DNA of 64,000 nt from Atopobium minutum (GCA_900105895.1 FNSH01000001.1:310001-374000), one strand, 5' to 3'. Positions 51,481 through 60,334 are shown, counted from the first letter of the stretch. Notes: generated from the sequence alone by a model not told the origin. Program-made: numbers and translations.

Positions 51481-53160
51481 ATGAATTCTGGCACTAACAA
51501 TAAAGCACTTACCGTTCGCGCACTGGTTATTGGAGCCCTTGGATCTGCAATTCTTACTGCAAGTTCTTTGTTTATCGCGTTGCGTATGGGCATGCTGCCT
51601 TGGCCTATCTCTTTTGCGGCCATCGCCAGCGTCTTAGCGCTTAAGCTGTTTAAATCTCACAACCTTCATGAAGCAAACGTTATGCACGCAGCCATGAGCG
51701 CTGGCTCCATGATTGCAGGCGGTCTTGCTTTTACCATCCCTGGTCTGTGGATTATGGGCTTGGGTCAGGATCTTGCTCTATATGAAGTGCTTATTGCAGC
51801 ATTGGCTGGAACGCTCGTGGGTCTGGTTGCCTGTGCTGCCTTCCAGCCCTACTTTATCTGCGACAAAAAATTAGCTTACCCCATTGGTACTGCCGCCGCA
51901 GATACCCTTACTGCGGTAGGGAACAATAATGCACAGGATGCACCCGCCCTGTTTTGGGGCTTGGGCTTGTCCGGTGTGTACGCCGCTATACGAGACGTTT
52001 TGCACCTCGTTCCTTCAATCCTGTTCCAATCCAACGCACTTCCCGGTGTAGCACTGGGAATCTATAACTCCCCTATGAGCGTTGCTATGGGTTTTGCTGT
52101 GGGAGTTGTTCCTACCGCTGTTTGGTTTATTGGTGCTGTTGTTGGCCATCTTGGTATTGTAGGCGCACTGCCCGCAGCAAACCTTGTTACCACAGCTACC
52201 GCCCTGGACATCCGCGTAAGCTTAGGGCTGGGCCTCATGCTTGGTGCCGGTGGAGGCACCATTGCCGCCTCTGTCCTGCGTAACAAAAAGCTACGTGACG
52301 CCGCCAAGAAGACTGCCAGCACATCTGCCAAAAGTGCTGCCCATGACGTTGCCCAGACCCATCAATCTACCGAGAAGGGCGACAAACCCGTGCGCTTACA
52401 TACCAGCCTCAGACTCAGTGCACTCATATGCGCTTTGGCAGTAGCGCTTATCTGCGCTGTATTCCAACTGACCATCTTTACCTCTACTGTCGCTGTGGCT
52501 GCAACCTGGTTTTGCATCTATCTATCCGCTTGGCTGACGGGAACCACAGGCATCAACCCCATGGAGGTCTTTGGCATGCTTGTACTTTTACTGGTACAGG
52601 CCGTGTTTAGGATAGCCAGCATGAAGGTATTGTTCCTTGTTGCTGCCATGGTAGCTGTGGCCTGCGGTATTGGTGGCGATGTTATGAACGATCTCAAGGC
52701 GGGCGATCGTCTTCACACCAATCCTAAAGACCAAATGACGGGTATGGTAGTTGGCGCCTTGGTTGGCGTAGTTGTAGCGTCTTTGTTACTTATGGGCCTA
52801 TACCAGGTGTACGGCGGCGGTGCTTTTGGTCCTCAAGCAACCTTTGTTTCTGTGCAGGCAGCCAACGTTGCCGCTATGGCTGGCGGCATCTCTCACGTTC
52901 CTGCCTTTATCGCAGGCCTTGGCATTGGTGGCGTATTGGCCGGCTGCGGCCTTCCCGTTATGACGCTTGGCCTGGGTGTGTATCTTCCCTTCTTTATGTC
53001 TTGTAGTGCTGCTCTTGGAGCAGCCATCAAGTTTGTTCTCGAAAAAACAAACAAGCTGCAAGATTCAAAGGCGGACACCATCGTTTCTGGTGTCTTGGGT
53101 GGAGAAAGCCTGGTAGGCGTATTGATTGCCCTGTGTGCACTCGCATCGTTTATACACTAA
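51481..53160 (+). CDS. OPT family oligopeptide transporter
   Basis: A 559-residue membrane protein with about 14 hydrophobic segments. The OPT style is seen at the start (RALVIGALGSAILTASSLFIALRMGMLPWPISFAAI), FFxxKKLAYPIG-like FICDKKLAYPIGTAAADTL, and NDLKAGDRLHTNPKDQMTGMVVGALVG. The hydrophilic loop 265-305 (Lys/Ala/Ser rich) is a family-variable part. It imports peptides or metal-peptide complexes; substrate unknown. CCGAAAGGCAG is just before the ATG. Its end overlaps the convergent dGTPase gene by 4 bp. Confidence 0.88.
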   Translation: MNSGTNNKALTVRALVIGALGSAILTASSLFIALRMGMLPWPISFAAIASVLALKLFKSHNLHEANVMHAAMSAGSMIAGGLAFTIPGLWIMGLGQDLALYEVLIAALAGTLVGLVACAAFQPYFICDKKLAYPIGTAAADTLTAVGNNNAQDAPALFWGLGLSGVYAAIRDVLHLVPSILFQSNALPGVALGIYNSPMSVAMGFAVGVVPTAVWFIGAVVGHLGIVGALPAANLVTTATALDIRVSLGLGLMLGAGGGTIAASVLRNKKLRDAAKKTASTSAKSAAHDVAQTHQSTEKGDKPVRLHTSLRLSALICALAVALICAVFQLTIFTSTVAVAATWFCIYLSAWLTGTTGINPMEVFGMLVLLLVQAVFRIASMKVLFLVAAMVAVACGIGGDVMNDLKAGDRLHTNPKDQMTGMVVGALVGVVVASLLLMGLYQVYGGGAFGPQATFVSVQAANVAAMAGGISHVPAFIAGLGIGGVLAGCGLPVMTLGLGVYLPFFMSCSAALGAAIKFVLEKTNKLQDSKADTIVSGVLGGESLVGVLIALCALASFIH

Positions 53161-54389
53161 GCAAAATAGCTATACTGTGGGAAAAATGCTGCACAAGAAG
53201 GATCAATGTGCTGGCACAAGGCCGCAAAGTAATCATCGGTCATGGCAGAAATGTAATCCACCGCGGTCAGATTAAGATCCTGCTGCCAATCATAGCTCTT
53301 GCCATAGTAAGAAAGTGAACGCTCAAGCGGTTGGATATGGTGCTCAAAAAGAGGCGTATCCTGCTTGCCAGACTGCATCCACTCCAAACAGGTGGCATAT
53401 ACCATAGCAAACATCTGTGCCATGTCTTGAGACAAATCCCCTGCTACTTCACTTGCCAGATAAATCTTTTCATAGTTTTCACGCTTAGCACGGCGTAGCT
53501 CCTCAAAGCCCTCCTCGCTCAAAGCAATGCGAGAAGAACCAAGGCTACAAGACACAATGTCTGTTGCAAAAGCACAAAGCGCCCAAGCGTTATAAGCGCC
53601 GCCCATGCCATCTTCAAAGGTTTTCTCGGTAGCAATGCCGGCACGGATGGCATCCTGACGATCCTTGCCAATATAGGCAATGATGTCTGAAATACGCACC
53701 ACGCAGCCCTCGAGCGTCATAGGACGCAAATGCCCAATAACCTGAGGTGCGTCATCCCAACAACTCTGGACTGTGGCATCAAAATCTGCAAAGTTGGACA
53801 GACCACTGAGCTCAAGTACCTGCTGCTCAAACTCACCGTTGTGGCACAGCGCTCCGTCGAGCATCTGTAAGCTCAGGTTGCGCCCATACAACTTATCCAG
53901 CACCCGCACACTCATAACATTATGGAAAAAATATTTGTTGGTGCGCACATGATATTCATGATTCAAAAAGCGCTCCCCCGCGTGGCCAAAGGGCGTATGA
54001 CCAATATCGTGGCCAAGGGCAATTGCCTCAATCAAGTCCACGTTAAGACCAAGCGCACGACCAATAGTGTGTGCAACACGTGCCACAAGCTGCACATGCA
54101 AACCACGACGAGTAAGATCATCATGGGCTCTAAACGAGAACACCTGCGTTTTGCCAGCCAGGCGATTGTATGCTTGCAAGTGCATGATTTTCTCGGTATC
54201 GCGCACAAAAGATGGACGCATAACGGATGCACGGTCTCGATCCGTTTGCTCGCGGCGGATAACGTCCTCATTGTTGCAGCGGTACGGGTTGACCGCTACG
54301 CCTGTTTGGTACTGCTGCACCAGCGCAGAGTCTGCCTGAGAAAGCTCGAGGTTCATATGGGGTACCAGCGGATTTTTTTGAATTGCCAT
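53157..54389 (-). CDS. dGTPase-like HD phosphohydrolase
   Basis: A 410-residue HD-domain enzyme. It has RDTEKIMHLQAYNRLAGKTQVF, HVQLVARVAHTIGRALGLN, IALGHDIGHTPFGHAGERFLN (metal HD and further His), and VVRISDIIAYIGKDRQDA (final Asp). These match the deoxyguanosine triphosphate triphosphohydrolase-like group that degrades dNTPs. AAAGG lies about eight bases before the ATG at 54389; an upstream start would add an unlikely 12 residues. Confidence 0.9.
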   Translation of the reverse strand: MAIQKNPLVPHMNLELSQADSALVQQYQTGVAVNPYRCNNEDVIRREQTDRDRASVMRPSFVRDTEKIMHLQAYNRLAGKTQVFSFRAHDDLTRRGLHVQLVARVAHTIGRALGLNVDLIEAIALGHDIGHTPFGHAGERFLNHEYHVRTNKYFFHNVMSVRVLDKLYGRNLSLQMLDGALCHNGEFEQQVLELSGLSNFADFDATVQSCWDDAPQVIGHLRPMTLEGCVVRISDIIAYIGKDRQDAIRAGIATEKTFEDGMGGAYNAWALCAFATDIVSCSLGSSRIALSEEGFEELRRAKRENYEKIYLASEVAGDLSQDMAQMFAMVYATCLEWMQSGKQDTPLFEHHIQPLERSLSYYGKSYDWQQDLNLTAVDYISAMTDDYFAALCQHIDPSCAAFFPQYSYFA

Positions 54390-54445
54390 AATAAGCCTTT
54401 CCGTTTGATTTTCTGTACCCAGCATACAACGGCACTCGGACAGTA

Positions 54446-55813
54446 TTAAAACTCAAAGCCCATTTGCTCTACATCAGCAGGTGGTTGTGCTATAGCTTGG
54501 CGCGAAACATGCTTTGTAACTGCGGATGCATCAGACGCAGCTATGGGTTTCATAGCTACAGGAGCGTGCCCTACGGCTGGCGTGGACAAAGTCTGTCCTT
54601 CCTGTCCTTTGGAAGAATGTTCACGGCTACACAGGTATGCCGATAAGTTCTGGGCAATTTGGGTATGCCCTGCCTTATTGGGATGTTCAAAGCCATCGGC
54701 CAGAAGCCTTTCATCCTCATCTAAGACATGGGCTCCATCAACCATCACCATGTTGGAATACGCAGCTACCGCCTGCTGAATAAACTCACTGACCTGCCCA
54801 AAGCAGCTCTTTGGGTGTGTAAGATATGGGCCATCTTGGTGCCATAGTGGCGTAAGCACATAGGTGGGTACACAAGGCCACAGGGTGTGGAGGGTCGCAA
54901 AAAAGCGCCGAATATCTGCGTAAACGTGGCTGGCTACACACGCCTCATAGCGATAATTGACACCCAAGGCTACCACGATGACCTGAGGAACAAACTTTGG
55001 ATGTGCAGAGAAACCCTGGAAGCTTTCTGGCAAAAAGACTTGTCCACCAATACCTTGATTAAGCAGGTCAAGCTTGGTCTTCTGCGCCACTTGATGTGCC
55101 CACGCATATGCCGGGTCCCCACATACAAAACCTTGCGTAATGGAATCGCCCAACACGAGCAGCTGCTCTTTTTTTGCAAGTGGTTCAAGCTGGGTCCCGT
55201 TGCACGCAATGGTACGGACCTCACATGAACGTAATGCTGGTAAAAATACCTTTACTCGCACAGGTTTTCTTAACTCAAACAAAGCCGGTTCAGACACACT
55301 TGAGGTGGGCAAAGCAATATGCACTTGCGTGGTTTGCTTATCTTGCAGTGAAGCAAACAACATACCTTTGTGTTTGCCGTTAACCTCATACGACACGCCA
55401 TCAAAAACCTGGGTACCCACAGCATCGGCATTATTCGTGTTACTTGCATTACTTGTGCTGCTCACGTTACTTGCATCGCTTGTACTGCTTGCACCATCCA
55501 ACACCTGCTGTTTACGCTGTTCGTCATGGCTCTGTACGAGTTCGCGCGAACGTATCGTTCCCGCTGGCTCTTCTCCAAAGCGCAGATCTATAGCAACTAA
55601 GCTGGCGTCGGTGATAAACTCAAGCGTTACGCCGCTAGTGCAAGCGGCCATCTGTTTGTATAGGCCAGGGTGCCAAGCCAAACAGCTTTCCAAAACGGCA
55701 CGCTGCTCTGGCAAAAAACGCTGAGGACAAACCCATCCATCCGAGTGGGCCTGCACTTCAAGGCAGCCATGCAAAAACGCTTCGGCTGGAGCACATATCC
55801 AACTACTATCCAC
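54446..55813 (-). CDS. SGNH/GDSL hydrolase with N-terminal lectin-like domain
   Basis: About 455 residues. The N-terminal half (to about 225) is a beta-rich domain like those preceding lipase_GDSL_3-type enzymes, interrupted by an SSTSDASNVSSTSNASNTN low-complexity insert. The hydrolase half has VLGDSITQG (nucleophile Ser), NQGIGGQ, ALGVNYR and DGFEHPNKAG (Asp-x-x-His), so all SGNH blocks are visible. Likely a carbohydrate esterase; no signal peptide, so cytosolic. Start uncertain: GTG 55813 overlaps the stop codon of the glycosylase gene; TTG 55852 or GTG 55822 are alternatives. Confidence 0.8.
   Translation of the reverse strand: MDSSWICAPAEAFLHGCLEVQAHSDGWVCPQRFLPEQRAVLESCLAWHPGLYKQMAACTSGVTLEFITDASLVAIDLRFGEEPAGTIRSRELVQSHDEQRKQQVLDGASSTSDASNVSSTSNASNTNNADAVGTQVFDGVSYEVNGKHKGMLFASLQDKQTTQVHIALPTSSVSEPALFELRKPVRVKVFLPALRSCEVRTIACNGTQLEPLAKKEQLLVLGDSITQGFVCGDPAYAWAHQVAQKTKLDLLNQGIGGQVFLPESFQGFSAHPKFVPQVIVVALGVNYRYEACVASHVYADIRRFFATLHTLWPCVPTYVLTPLWHQDGPYLTHPKSCFGQVSEFIQQAVAAYSNMVMVDGAHVLDEDERLLADGFEHPNKAGHTQIAQNLSAYLCSREHSSKGQEGQTLSTPAVGHAPVAMKPIAASDASAVTKHVSRQAIAQPPADVEQMGFEF
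55430..55500. repeat. 9-bp repeats inside the SGNH hydrolase gene
   Basis: GTTACTTGCA-TTACTTGTGCTGCTCAC is followed by GTTACTTGCATCGCTTGTACTGCT, a 27-bp unit composed of 9-bp subunits, encoding the Ser/Asn/Thr insert of the N-terminal domain. Confidence 0.7.
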
Positions 55814-56345
55814 GAGCCTCACCCGCTTGGCTGGGATGTGACTGAACAGCAAGCTTTATTACTGTATAGGCCTCCACCAGATCATCTAAGCTCCAGCGGG
55901 CATTAGCAGGACTGGTAGAAGGCAGCGCAACAGCAGTTAAACCACAGACTGGCTCGCAATACGTTTTGTACAAGCGCGCTGCCGTAGCACCTGTACAAAA
56001 AATGGTATGGATGGGTGCCACGTCAAGCACGCGACTCAGGTTGTTGGGAACCGGATGAACAATAGAAGCATCACTGGCCCCCACAATATCACAGCTTTCC
56101 AATACATCCCATAACGCAATATGATGACGTAATACCAGCGCAGCCTTTTGTTCATTTGAGCTGGGGAGAGGCTCGTTAAACAGTCGAGCCATCACAAGCC
56201 AAAATCGGTTGCGTGGATTGCCGTAGTTCATGTGCACTTCACGTGACTTAGGGCTGGGTACCGTACCTAGCACAAGCACGCGACAGTGAGCATCCATAAG
56301 AGGCTCAAACGATTGAACGTGCTCACTTTCGTGCTTACTCTCCAT
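55806..56345 (-). CDS. Hypoxanthine-DNA glycosylase (DNA-deoxyinosine glycosylase, UDG superfamily)
   Basis: A 179-residue UDG-superfamily protein. It has VLVLGTVPSPKSREVHMNYGNPRNRFWLVMARLF, the signature of family 6 hypoxanthine-DNA glycosylases, then HPVPNNLSRVL and a C-terminal ALPSTSPAN. It should remove hypoxanthine from deaminated adenine. The ATG at 56345 overlaps the phosphoesterase stop by 11 bp. It overlaps the SGNH gene at its other end. Confidence 0.85.
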   Translation of the reverse strand: MESKHESEHVQSFEPLMDAHCRVLVLGTVPSPKSREVHMNYGNPRNRFWLVMARLFNEPLPSSNEQKAALVLRHHIALWDVLESCDIVGASDASIVHPVPNNLSRVLDVAPIHTIFCTGATAARLYKTYCEPVCGLTAVALPSTSPANARWSLDDLVEAYTVIKLAVQSHPSQAGEARG

Positions 56346-57129
56346 CTTGCACGGCTTCATAGAATTGTTGGCCATCATCCAAACGCCACACCAACACCTG
56401 ACCCATTTCAGAGCCAGCGGCACAGGCACAATCAATATCAAAACGATCTGCCTGCTGAGGATCGGTATCACCGCAGGCCATCATAAGCGCCCGACCCTCT
56501 GGCGTAAGAGGCTCATTTGCAGCCACATCAACCAAACTATAGGCAATGGGCGTAGGGGTATGACCAGCAACAATACGAGGAGCTACACCAGTGCTATCTG
56601 CAAGATGTGTTTTAGTTCCCCAAAAGTCCTCGCGAATCCATAAGAGGTCATCGGGATCTTGTGCATGTAAATAGGCTTCAATGGACTCGTTTGTCCAGGT
56701 GTGTGGCACAGCTACCGTACCTGTACGGATTCCTGCATGGACAAAGAAATACAGCTGCTGTTCAACATAGGTGTGTGCATATAAGGGCAAGTTGGCAACC
56801 CATTCTACAATCTCAATTCGAGGTGCAAGCTCCATAGCTGCCAGCTCCGCACGGGTAGTCTCTCCACCGTTTACACCCCAGTTATAAACAGCCGTGGTAT
56901 CCTCGGGAAAATAGAGGGCATCAAGCATAAGCCGCTCGTGATTGCCCATCAACACCTGCACATTGGGAAGCGTGCGACACAGTTGCATAACGCCCACAGG
57001 ATTGGGGCCGCGGTCCACCATATCACCTAAAACAAAGAACCTATCATCACAAGCGGGAGCAATGCGATTAAGCACACGATCCAGTGCAGCCAGACGACCA
57101 TGTATGTCGCTCAAGACATATGTTGCCAT
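56335..57129 (-). CDS. Calcineurin-like metallophosphoesterase (PrpE/PrpA type)
   Basis: A 264-residue phosphoesterase with the full metal-binding set: LSDIHG, LGDMVDRGPN, LMGNHERLML, then a His in VHAGIRT and VAGHTPTP. This resembles serine/threonine protein phosphatases and ApaH-like enzymes; the substrate is not defined. ATG at 57129 follows GGGTGAT. It begins the minus-strand set that includes the glycosylase and SGNH genes. Confidence 0.87.
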   Translation of the reverse strand: MATYVLSDIHGRLAALDRVLNRIAPACDDRFFVLGDMVDRGPNPVGVMQLCRTLPNVQVLMGNHERLMLDALYFPEDTTAVYNWGVNGGETTRAELAAMELAPRIEIVEWVANLPLYAHTYVEQQLYFFVHAGIRTGTVAVPHTWTNESIEAYLHAQDPDDLLWIREDFWGTKTHLADSTGVAPRIVAGHTPTPIAYSLVDVAANEPLTPEGRALMMACGDTDPQQADRFDIDCACAAGSEMGQVLVWRLDDGQQFYEAVQDGE

Positions 57130-57336
57130 CACATCACCCGCCTATCCTGCATAAATAGCATATATTGAGAAAAAGACTACCACAAAGCCACTGTTCTTGC
57201 GTCTGGCGCACGTGACGCGCTTGGCACACCACACACGTCTCTGAGATTTTTATCGAACTGTTTCCATACCAACAACCACGGTACTGTTGCGCACATAAAC
57301 CTGCTAGGCTTGTAAGTACAAGATGCAGGAGGATAT

Positions 57337-57750
57337 ATGAAAACAGTTCACGTTTCCGCAGGTATCATCCATAATGACAATACAATTTTGGCCTGTAAAC
57401 GCTCAGATGATCACCTGAGCGGCTGGGAGTTTCCCGGAGGTAAAGTACAGCCTGGCGAGAATCCAGAACAAGCATGTTTGCGTGAAATCAAAGAAGAGCT
57501 GGGCGTCGAGCTCGGTTCTATGTTCTACTACGATACCGTTGAGTATGACTATCCTGATTTCCACTTAAGCATGGATGTTTTTATCTGCCAACTCGCAGCC
57601 CACCAAACACCTCAGGCCCGTGTTCATTCCGAGCTGCGCTGGCTTTCTCGTGATGAACTCTTAGACGTTGCTTGGCTTGAAGCAGACACTACACTTGTCC
57701 GTAGTTTAGGGGTTCTGTGGGAACAGCTATTCTGGGCAGAGCATTTATAG
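57337..57750 (+). CDS. NUDIX hydrolase, MutT-like (8-oxo-dGTP diphosphatase type)
   Basis: A 137-residue NUDIX protein. The box G-x5-E-x7-R-E-U-x-E-E-x-G-U is intact in the segment from GGKVQPGENPEQA through REIKEELGV. The N-terminus (VHVSAGIIHNDNTILACKRS) and WEFPGG are MutT-like, suggesting it sanitises oxidised nucleotides. AGGAGG is seven bases before the ATG. Confidence 0.9.
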   Translation: MKTVHVSAGIIHNDNTILACKRSDDHLSGWEFPGGKVQPGENPEQACLREIKEELGVELGSMFYYDTVEYDYPDFHLSMDVFICQLAAHQTPQARVHSELRWLSRDELLDVAWLEADTTLVRSLGVLWEQLFWAEHL

Positions 57751-57815
57751 GCATCCGCCCTCATGAAATCTATACTATGTACTGTACAAAAGCTTTTAAC
57801 GCAAGGATGTAAGCC

Positions 57816-58181
57816 ATGACTACAACACCAGATATTCCTCAGTCTCAGGATACAGATACTCCGATCATTGAGTCCGCAAGCGCAACCACGTCCAACAAGA
57901 AAAACCCTGCTGGCAATACCATCTACATAGTCTTTATCGCTATCGTACTTGTGCTTGCCTTGGGTAGCTACCAGGCAGCCCAAAGAATCTCTCAGAGCCT
58001 TCAGCGCTTTGTCAGCAGTCTTTCTCGAGAAGAGCTTGTGCAGCTTGATAAGGAATTTAGAAGAGAATTATCTGAAGACCGCCTCTCTGATGATGACTAT
58101 ACAAGCTATCGTGATCGCAAAACTATCGATAAGTTCTTGGATAACAGCGACGTAAGCACCACTTCTTACAAGCTTTCATAA
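57816..58181 (+). CDS. Small single-pass membrane protein of unknown function
   Basis: A 121-residue protein with a Thr/Ser/Asp-rich cytoplasmic head (1-38), one transmembrane helix (TIYIVFIAIVLVLALGSYQAA) and a charged helical tail ending in a Ser/Thr-rich segment. No family recognised. CAAGGATG lies upstream. It is between the NUDIX and thyA genes in the same direction. Confidence 0.7.
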   Translation: MTTTPDIPQSQDTDTPIIESASATTSNKKNPAGNTIYIVFIAIVLVLALGSYQAAQRISQSLQRFVSSLSREELVQLDKEFRRELSEDRLSDDDYTSYRDRKTIDKFLDNSDVSTTSYKLS

Positions 58182-58244
58182 CTTCATACAGACAGCTTGT
58201 GTGCAAAACAGCGCGCACTGGCAGCACTCACAAAGAGCAACACC

Positions 58245-58286
58245 CACAAAGCATGCTTAACCAGAACTGCTGGCGCATGCTTTGTG
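58245..58286 (+). promoter_or_regulatory. Strong hairpin in the thyA leader
   Basis: CACAAAGCATGC (58245-58256) is matched perfectly by GCATGCTTTGTG (58275-58286), with an inner CCAG/CTGG stem. No T-run follows. It lies about 50 bases before the thyA start, outside any gene, so it could be an RNA regulatory structure or protein-binding site. Confidence 0.6.
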
Positions 58287-58334
58287 CACACCAGTCATCT
58301 TTACCACTCGCCCCTACCGCTGAAAGGAGTTCAC

Positions 58335-59183
58335 ATGAGTAAAGCAGACGATCTGTTTATCGCTCTGTGCTCTGACATCATAGAACATGGCACTACAACG
58401 CAAGGCCAGCTCGTGCGCCCCCACTGGGAAGACGGCACCCCTGCGTATACCATTAAGAAATTTGGCGTTTGTAACCGCTATGATTTGCGCGAGGAGTTTC
58501 CCGCTCCCACCTTACGCCGCTGCGCACTCAAGAGCGCTATGGATGAGATCTTGTGGATCTATCAGCGCAAATCCAATAATATTCACGATCTTAACTCCCA
58601 CATTTGGGATGAATGGGCCAATGAAGATGGCTCCATTGGCAAGGCTTATGGCTATCAGATTGCTCAGAAAAGTCATTACCCTCAGGGCGATATGGATCAG
58701 ATGGATAAGGTACTCTACGATCTTGAGCACACACCGTATTCTCGTCGTATCATGACCAATATGTATACCTTTGCCGATTTATCTGAGATGAACCTGTATC
58801 CTTGCGCATATTCAGTTACCTATAATGTCACACAGGCGGAAGGTGACGAGAAACCCACGCTCAACATGCTGCTTATGCAGCGCAGCCAAGACATTTTGGC
58901 AGCTAATAACTGGAATGTATGCCAATATGCCATCTTGCTTATGATGGTTGCTCAATCCGTTAACATGATTGCAGGCGAGCTTGTACACATCATTAGTGAC
59001 GCGCACATTTATGACCGCCACATAGACATCATCAAAGAGCTCATTACGCGTCCCACCTACCCTGCGCCATCCGTGCGCCTTAATCCTGAAGTCACCAATT
59101 TTTATGACTTCACGACAGGCGATCTGATCGTCGAAAACTATCAGCATGGCCCACAGGTCAAAAACATCCCCATTGCGGTGTAA
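58335..59183 (+). CDS. thyA: Thymidylate synthase
   Basis: A 282-residue enzyme converting dUMP to dTMP. The nucleophile Cys is in NLYPCAYSVTYNV, a form close to Bacillus ThyA rather than the ALAPCH form of E. coli; other marks are YGYQIAQ, LMQRSQDILAANNWN and IYDRHID. ATG at 58335 follows AAAGGAG; upstream sequence in frame includes the hairpin and is not likely coding. Two bases separate it from dfrA. Confidence 0.94.
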   Translation: MSKADDLFIALCSDIIEHGTTTQGQLVRPHWEDGTPAYTIKKFGVCNRYDLREEFPAPTLRRCALKSAMDEILWIYQRKSNNIHDLNSHIWDEWANEDGSIGKAYGYQIAQKSHYPQGDMDQMDKVLYDLEHTPYSRRIMTNMYTFADLSEMNLYPCAYSVTYNVTQAEGDEKPTLNMLLMQRSQDILAANNWNVCQYAILLMMVAQSVNMIAGELVHIISDAHIYDRHIDIIKELITRPTYPAPSVRLNPEVTNFYDFTTGDLIVENYQHGPQVKNIPIAV

Positions 59184-59185
59184 TC

Positions 59186-59764
59186 ATGCGTGCCATTGTA
59201 GCTGTTACCAGCAATTGGGCCATTGGCTGTAAGGGTCGTTTGCTCATTGACAACAAGGCGGACATGCAGCATTTTGTGCGACATACCCGTGGTGGCACCG
59301 TTATCATGGGACGCACAACGCTGGAAAGCTTCCCCGGCGCACGTCCCCTACCCAAGCGACGCAACATTGTGCTCACTCGCAACACCGGCTGGTCTTGTGT
59401 GGGAGTAGAAGTTGTCCACAGTGTCTCTGAGGCGCTCGATGCAGTGGCTACCGACAATCCCAATGAGGTATGGTGCATTGGTGGCATGAGCGTGTACGAA
59501 CAAATGCTGCCGCATTGCTCAGACGTTATTGTGACCAAACATGATTGCATCCGTGATGCAGATGCCTATTTTCCCAATCTGGATACTAACCCGCACTGGC
59601 AGCTTGTTGCTACACAGAAAGGCGGCGTAACTCCAGACGGTATTACATTTGATTTTGTACAGTATCACCGTGTTCAGCACATCGGGCTAAAAGCTGCAGT
59701 GCTTACAGATCTACTTCCTTATCAGAGAACAACCATGCTGTCATACAATTCAGTAAGGCTATGA
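59186..59764 (+). CDS. dfrA: Dihydrofolate reductase
   Basis: A 192-residue enzyme regenerating tetrahydrofolate for ThyA. It has AVTSNWAIGCKGRLL, FVRHTRGGTVIMGRTTLESF, NIVLTRNTGW, VWCIGGMSVYEQML and FDFVQYHR. The usual length is about 160; the last 30 residues are an extra tail that runs 43 bp into the convergent lipoprotein gene. The call is the core; the tail may be recent read-through. Confidence 0.92.
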   Translation: MRAIVAVTSNWAIGCKGRLLIDNKADMQHFVRHTRGGTVIMGRTTLESFPGARPLPKRRNIVLTRNTGWSCVGVEVVHSVSEALDAVATDNPNEVWCIGGMSVYEQMLPHCSDVIVTKHDCIRDADAYFPNLDTNPHWQLVATQKGGVTPDGITFDFVQYHRVQHIGLKAAVLTDLLPYQRTTMLSYNSVRL

Positions 59765-60321
59765 ATCGCCCAGCTGCCATCCTTCTTATCAACGGTAATA
59801 ACTACATCAGACTCTTTGGTCTCTAAATCAGAAGCATTAAAGCTACTGTCTAAGCTGCTCTTTATTCCTTTAGTAATAGCATTGGAATCTTCATTCATAA
59901 TAGCGCTTGTGCCCTCTTTGGTCTGGGCCCACTCTGTAAACTCTGTTTCAAACTTTTGCAAAGCAGTTGCAAAATCAACATTAGAAACATGGACCGTAAC
60001 CATGGCCTTATCGCCATCGATTTTTATATCACCAATCTTGTACTTGAAGTTCTTAAACGCTGCAGACAAAATTTCTTTGCCTACATCCTTACCATCAAGA
60101 CCCATCCCAGACATATTGTCTAGCTTGGCGTCAGAAAGAAGCTCATCTACGACAGATTCATCCAGTGCCATAGCACTATCATAGGTTTTGCCCACAAGCG
60201 TAGTGATCTCTTGCTTGTTTTTATCAGCGTCCCCGCCCTTACAGGCAGCCAGACCAGCTACCATACCGCATGCAAGTACCAGCGTTAAAACAGTCGTGAA
60301 CAAAGGATGAACCTTGCGCAT
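59722..60321 (-). CDS. Lipoprotein of unknown function
   Basis: A 199-residue protein. Residues 1-27 form a signal peptide ending in a lipobox (AGLAAC), so it is membrane-anchored by a lipid on Cys 27. The rest is a hydrophilic alpha/beta domain similar in style to DUF5105-like lipoproteins (DKAMVTVHVSNVDFATALQKFE), but no certain family. A run of nine G lies just upstream of the ATG and includes the ribosome-binding site. Its 3' end overlaps dfrA. Confidence 0.75.
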   Translation of the reverse strand: MRKVHPLFTTVLTLVLACGMVAGLAACKGGDADKNKQEITTLVGKTYDSAMALDESVVDELLSDAKLDNMSGMGLDGKDVGKEILSAAFKNFKYKIGDIKIDGDKAMVTVHVSNVDFATALQKFETEFTEWAQTKEGTSAIMNEDSNAITKGIKSSLDSSFNASDLETKESDVVITVDKKDGSWAIHSLTELYDSMVVL

Positions 60322-60325
60322 ACTA

Positions 60326-60334
60326 CCCCCCCCC
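60326..60334 (-). repeat. G9 homopolymer at the lipoprotein ribosome-binding site
   Basis: Nine C on the plus strand, read as nine G on the minus strand, four bases before the ATG. It forms both the Shine-Dalgarno and its spacer, so slippage would change the spacing and translation. Confidence 0.8.
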
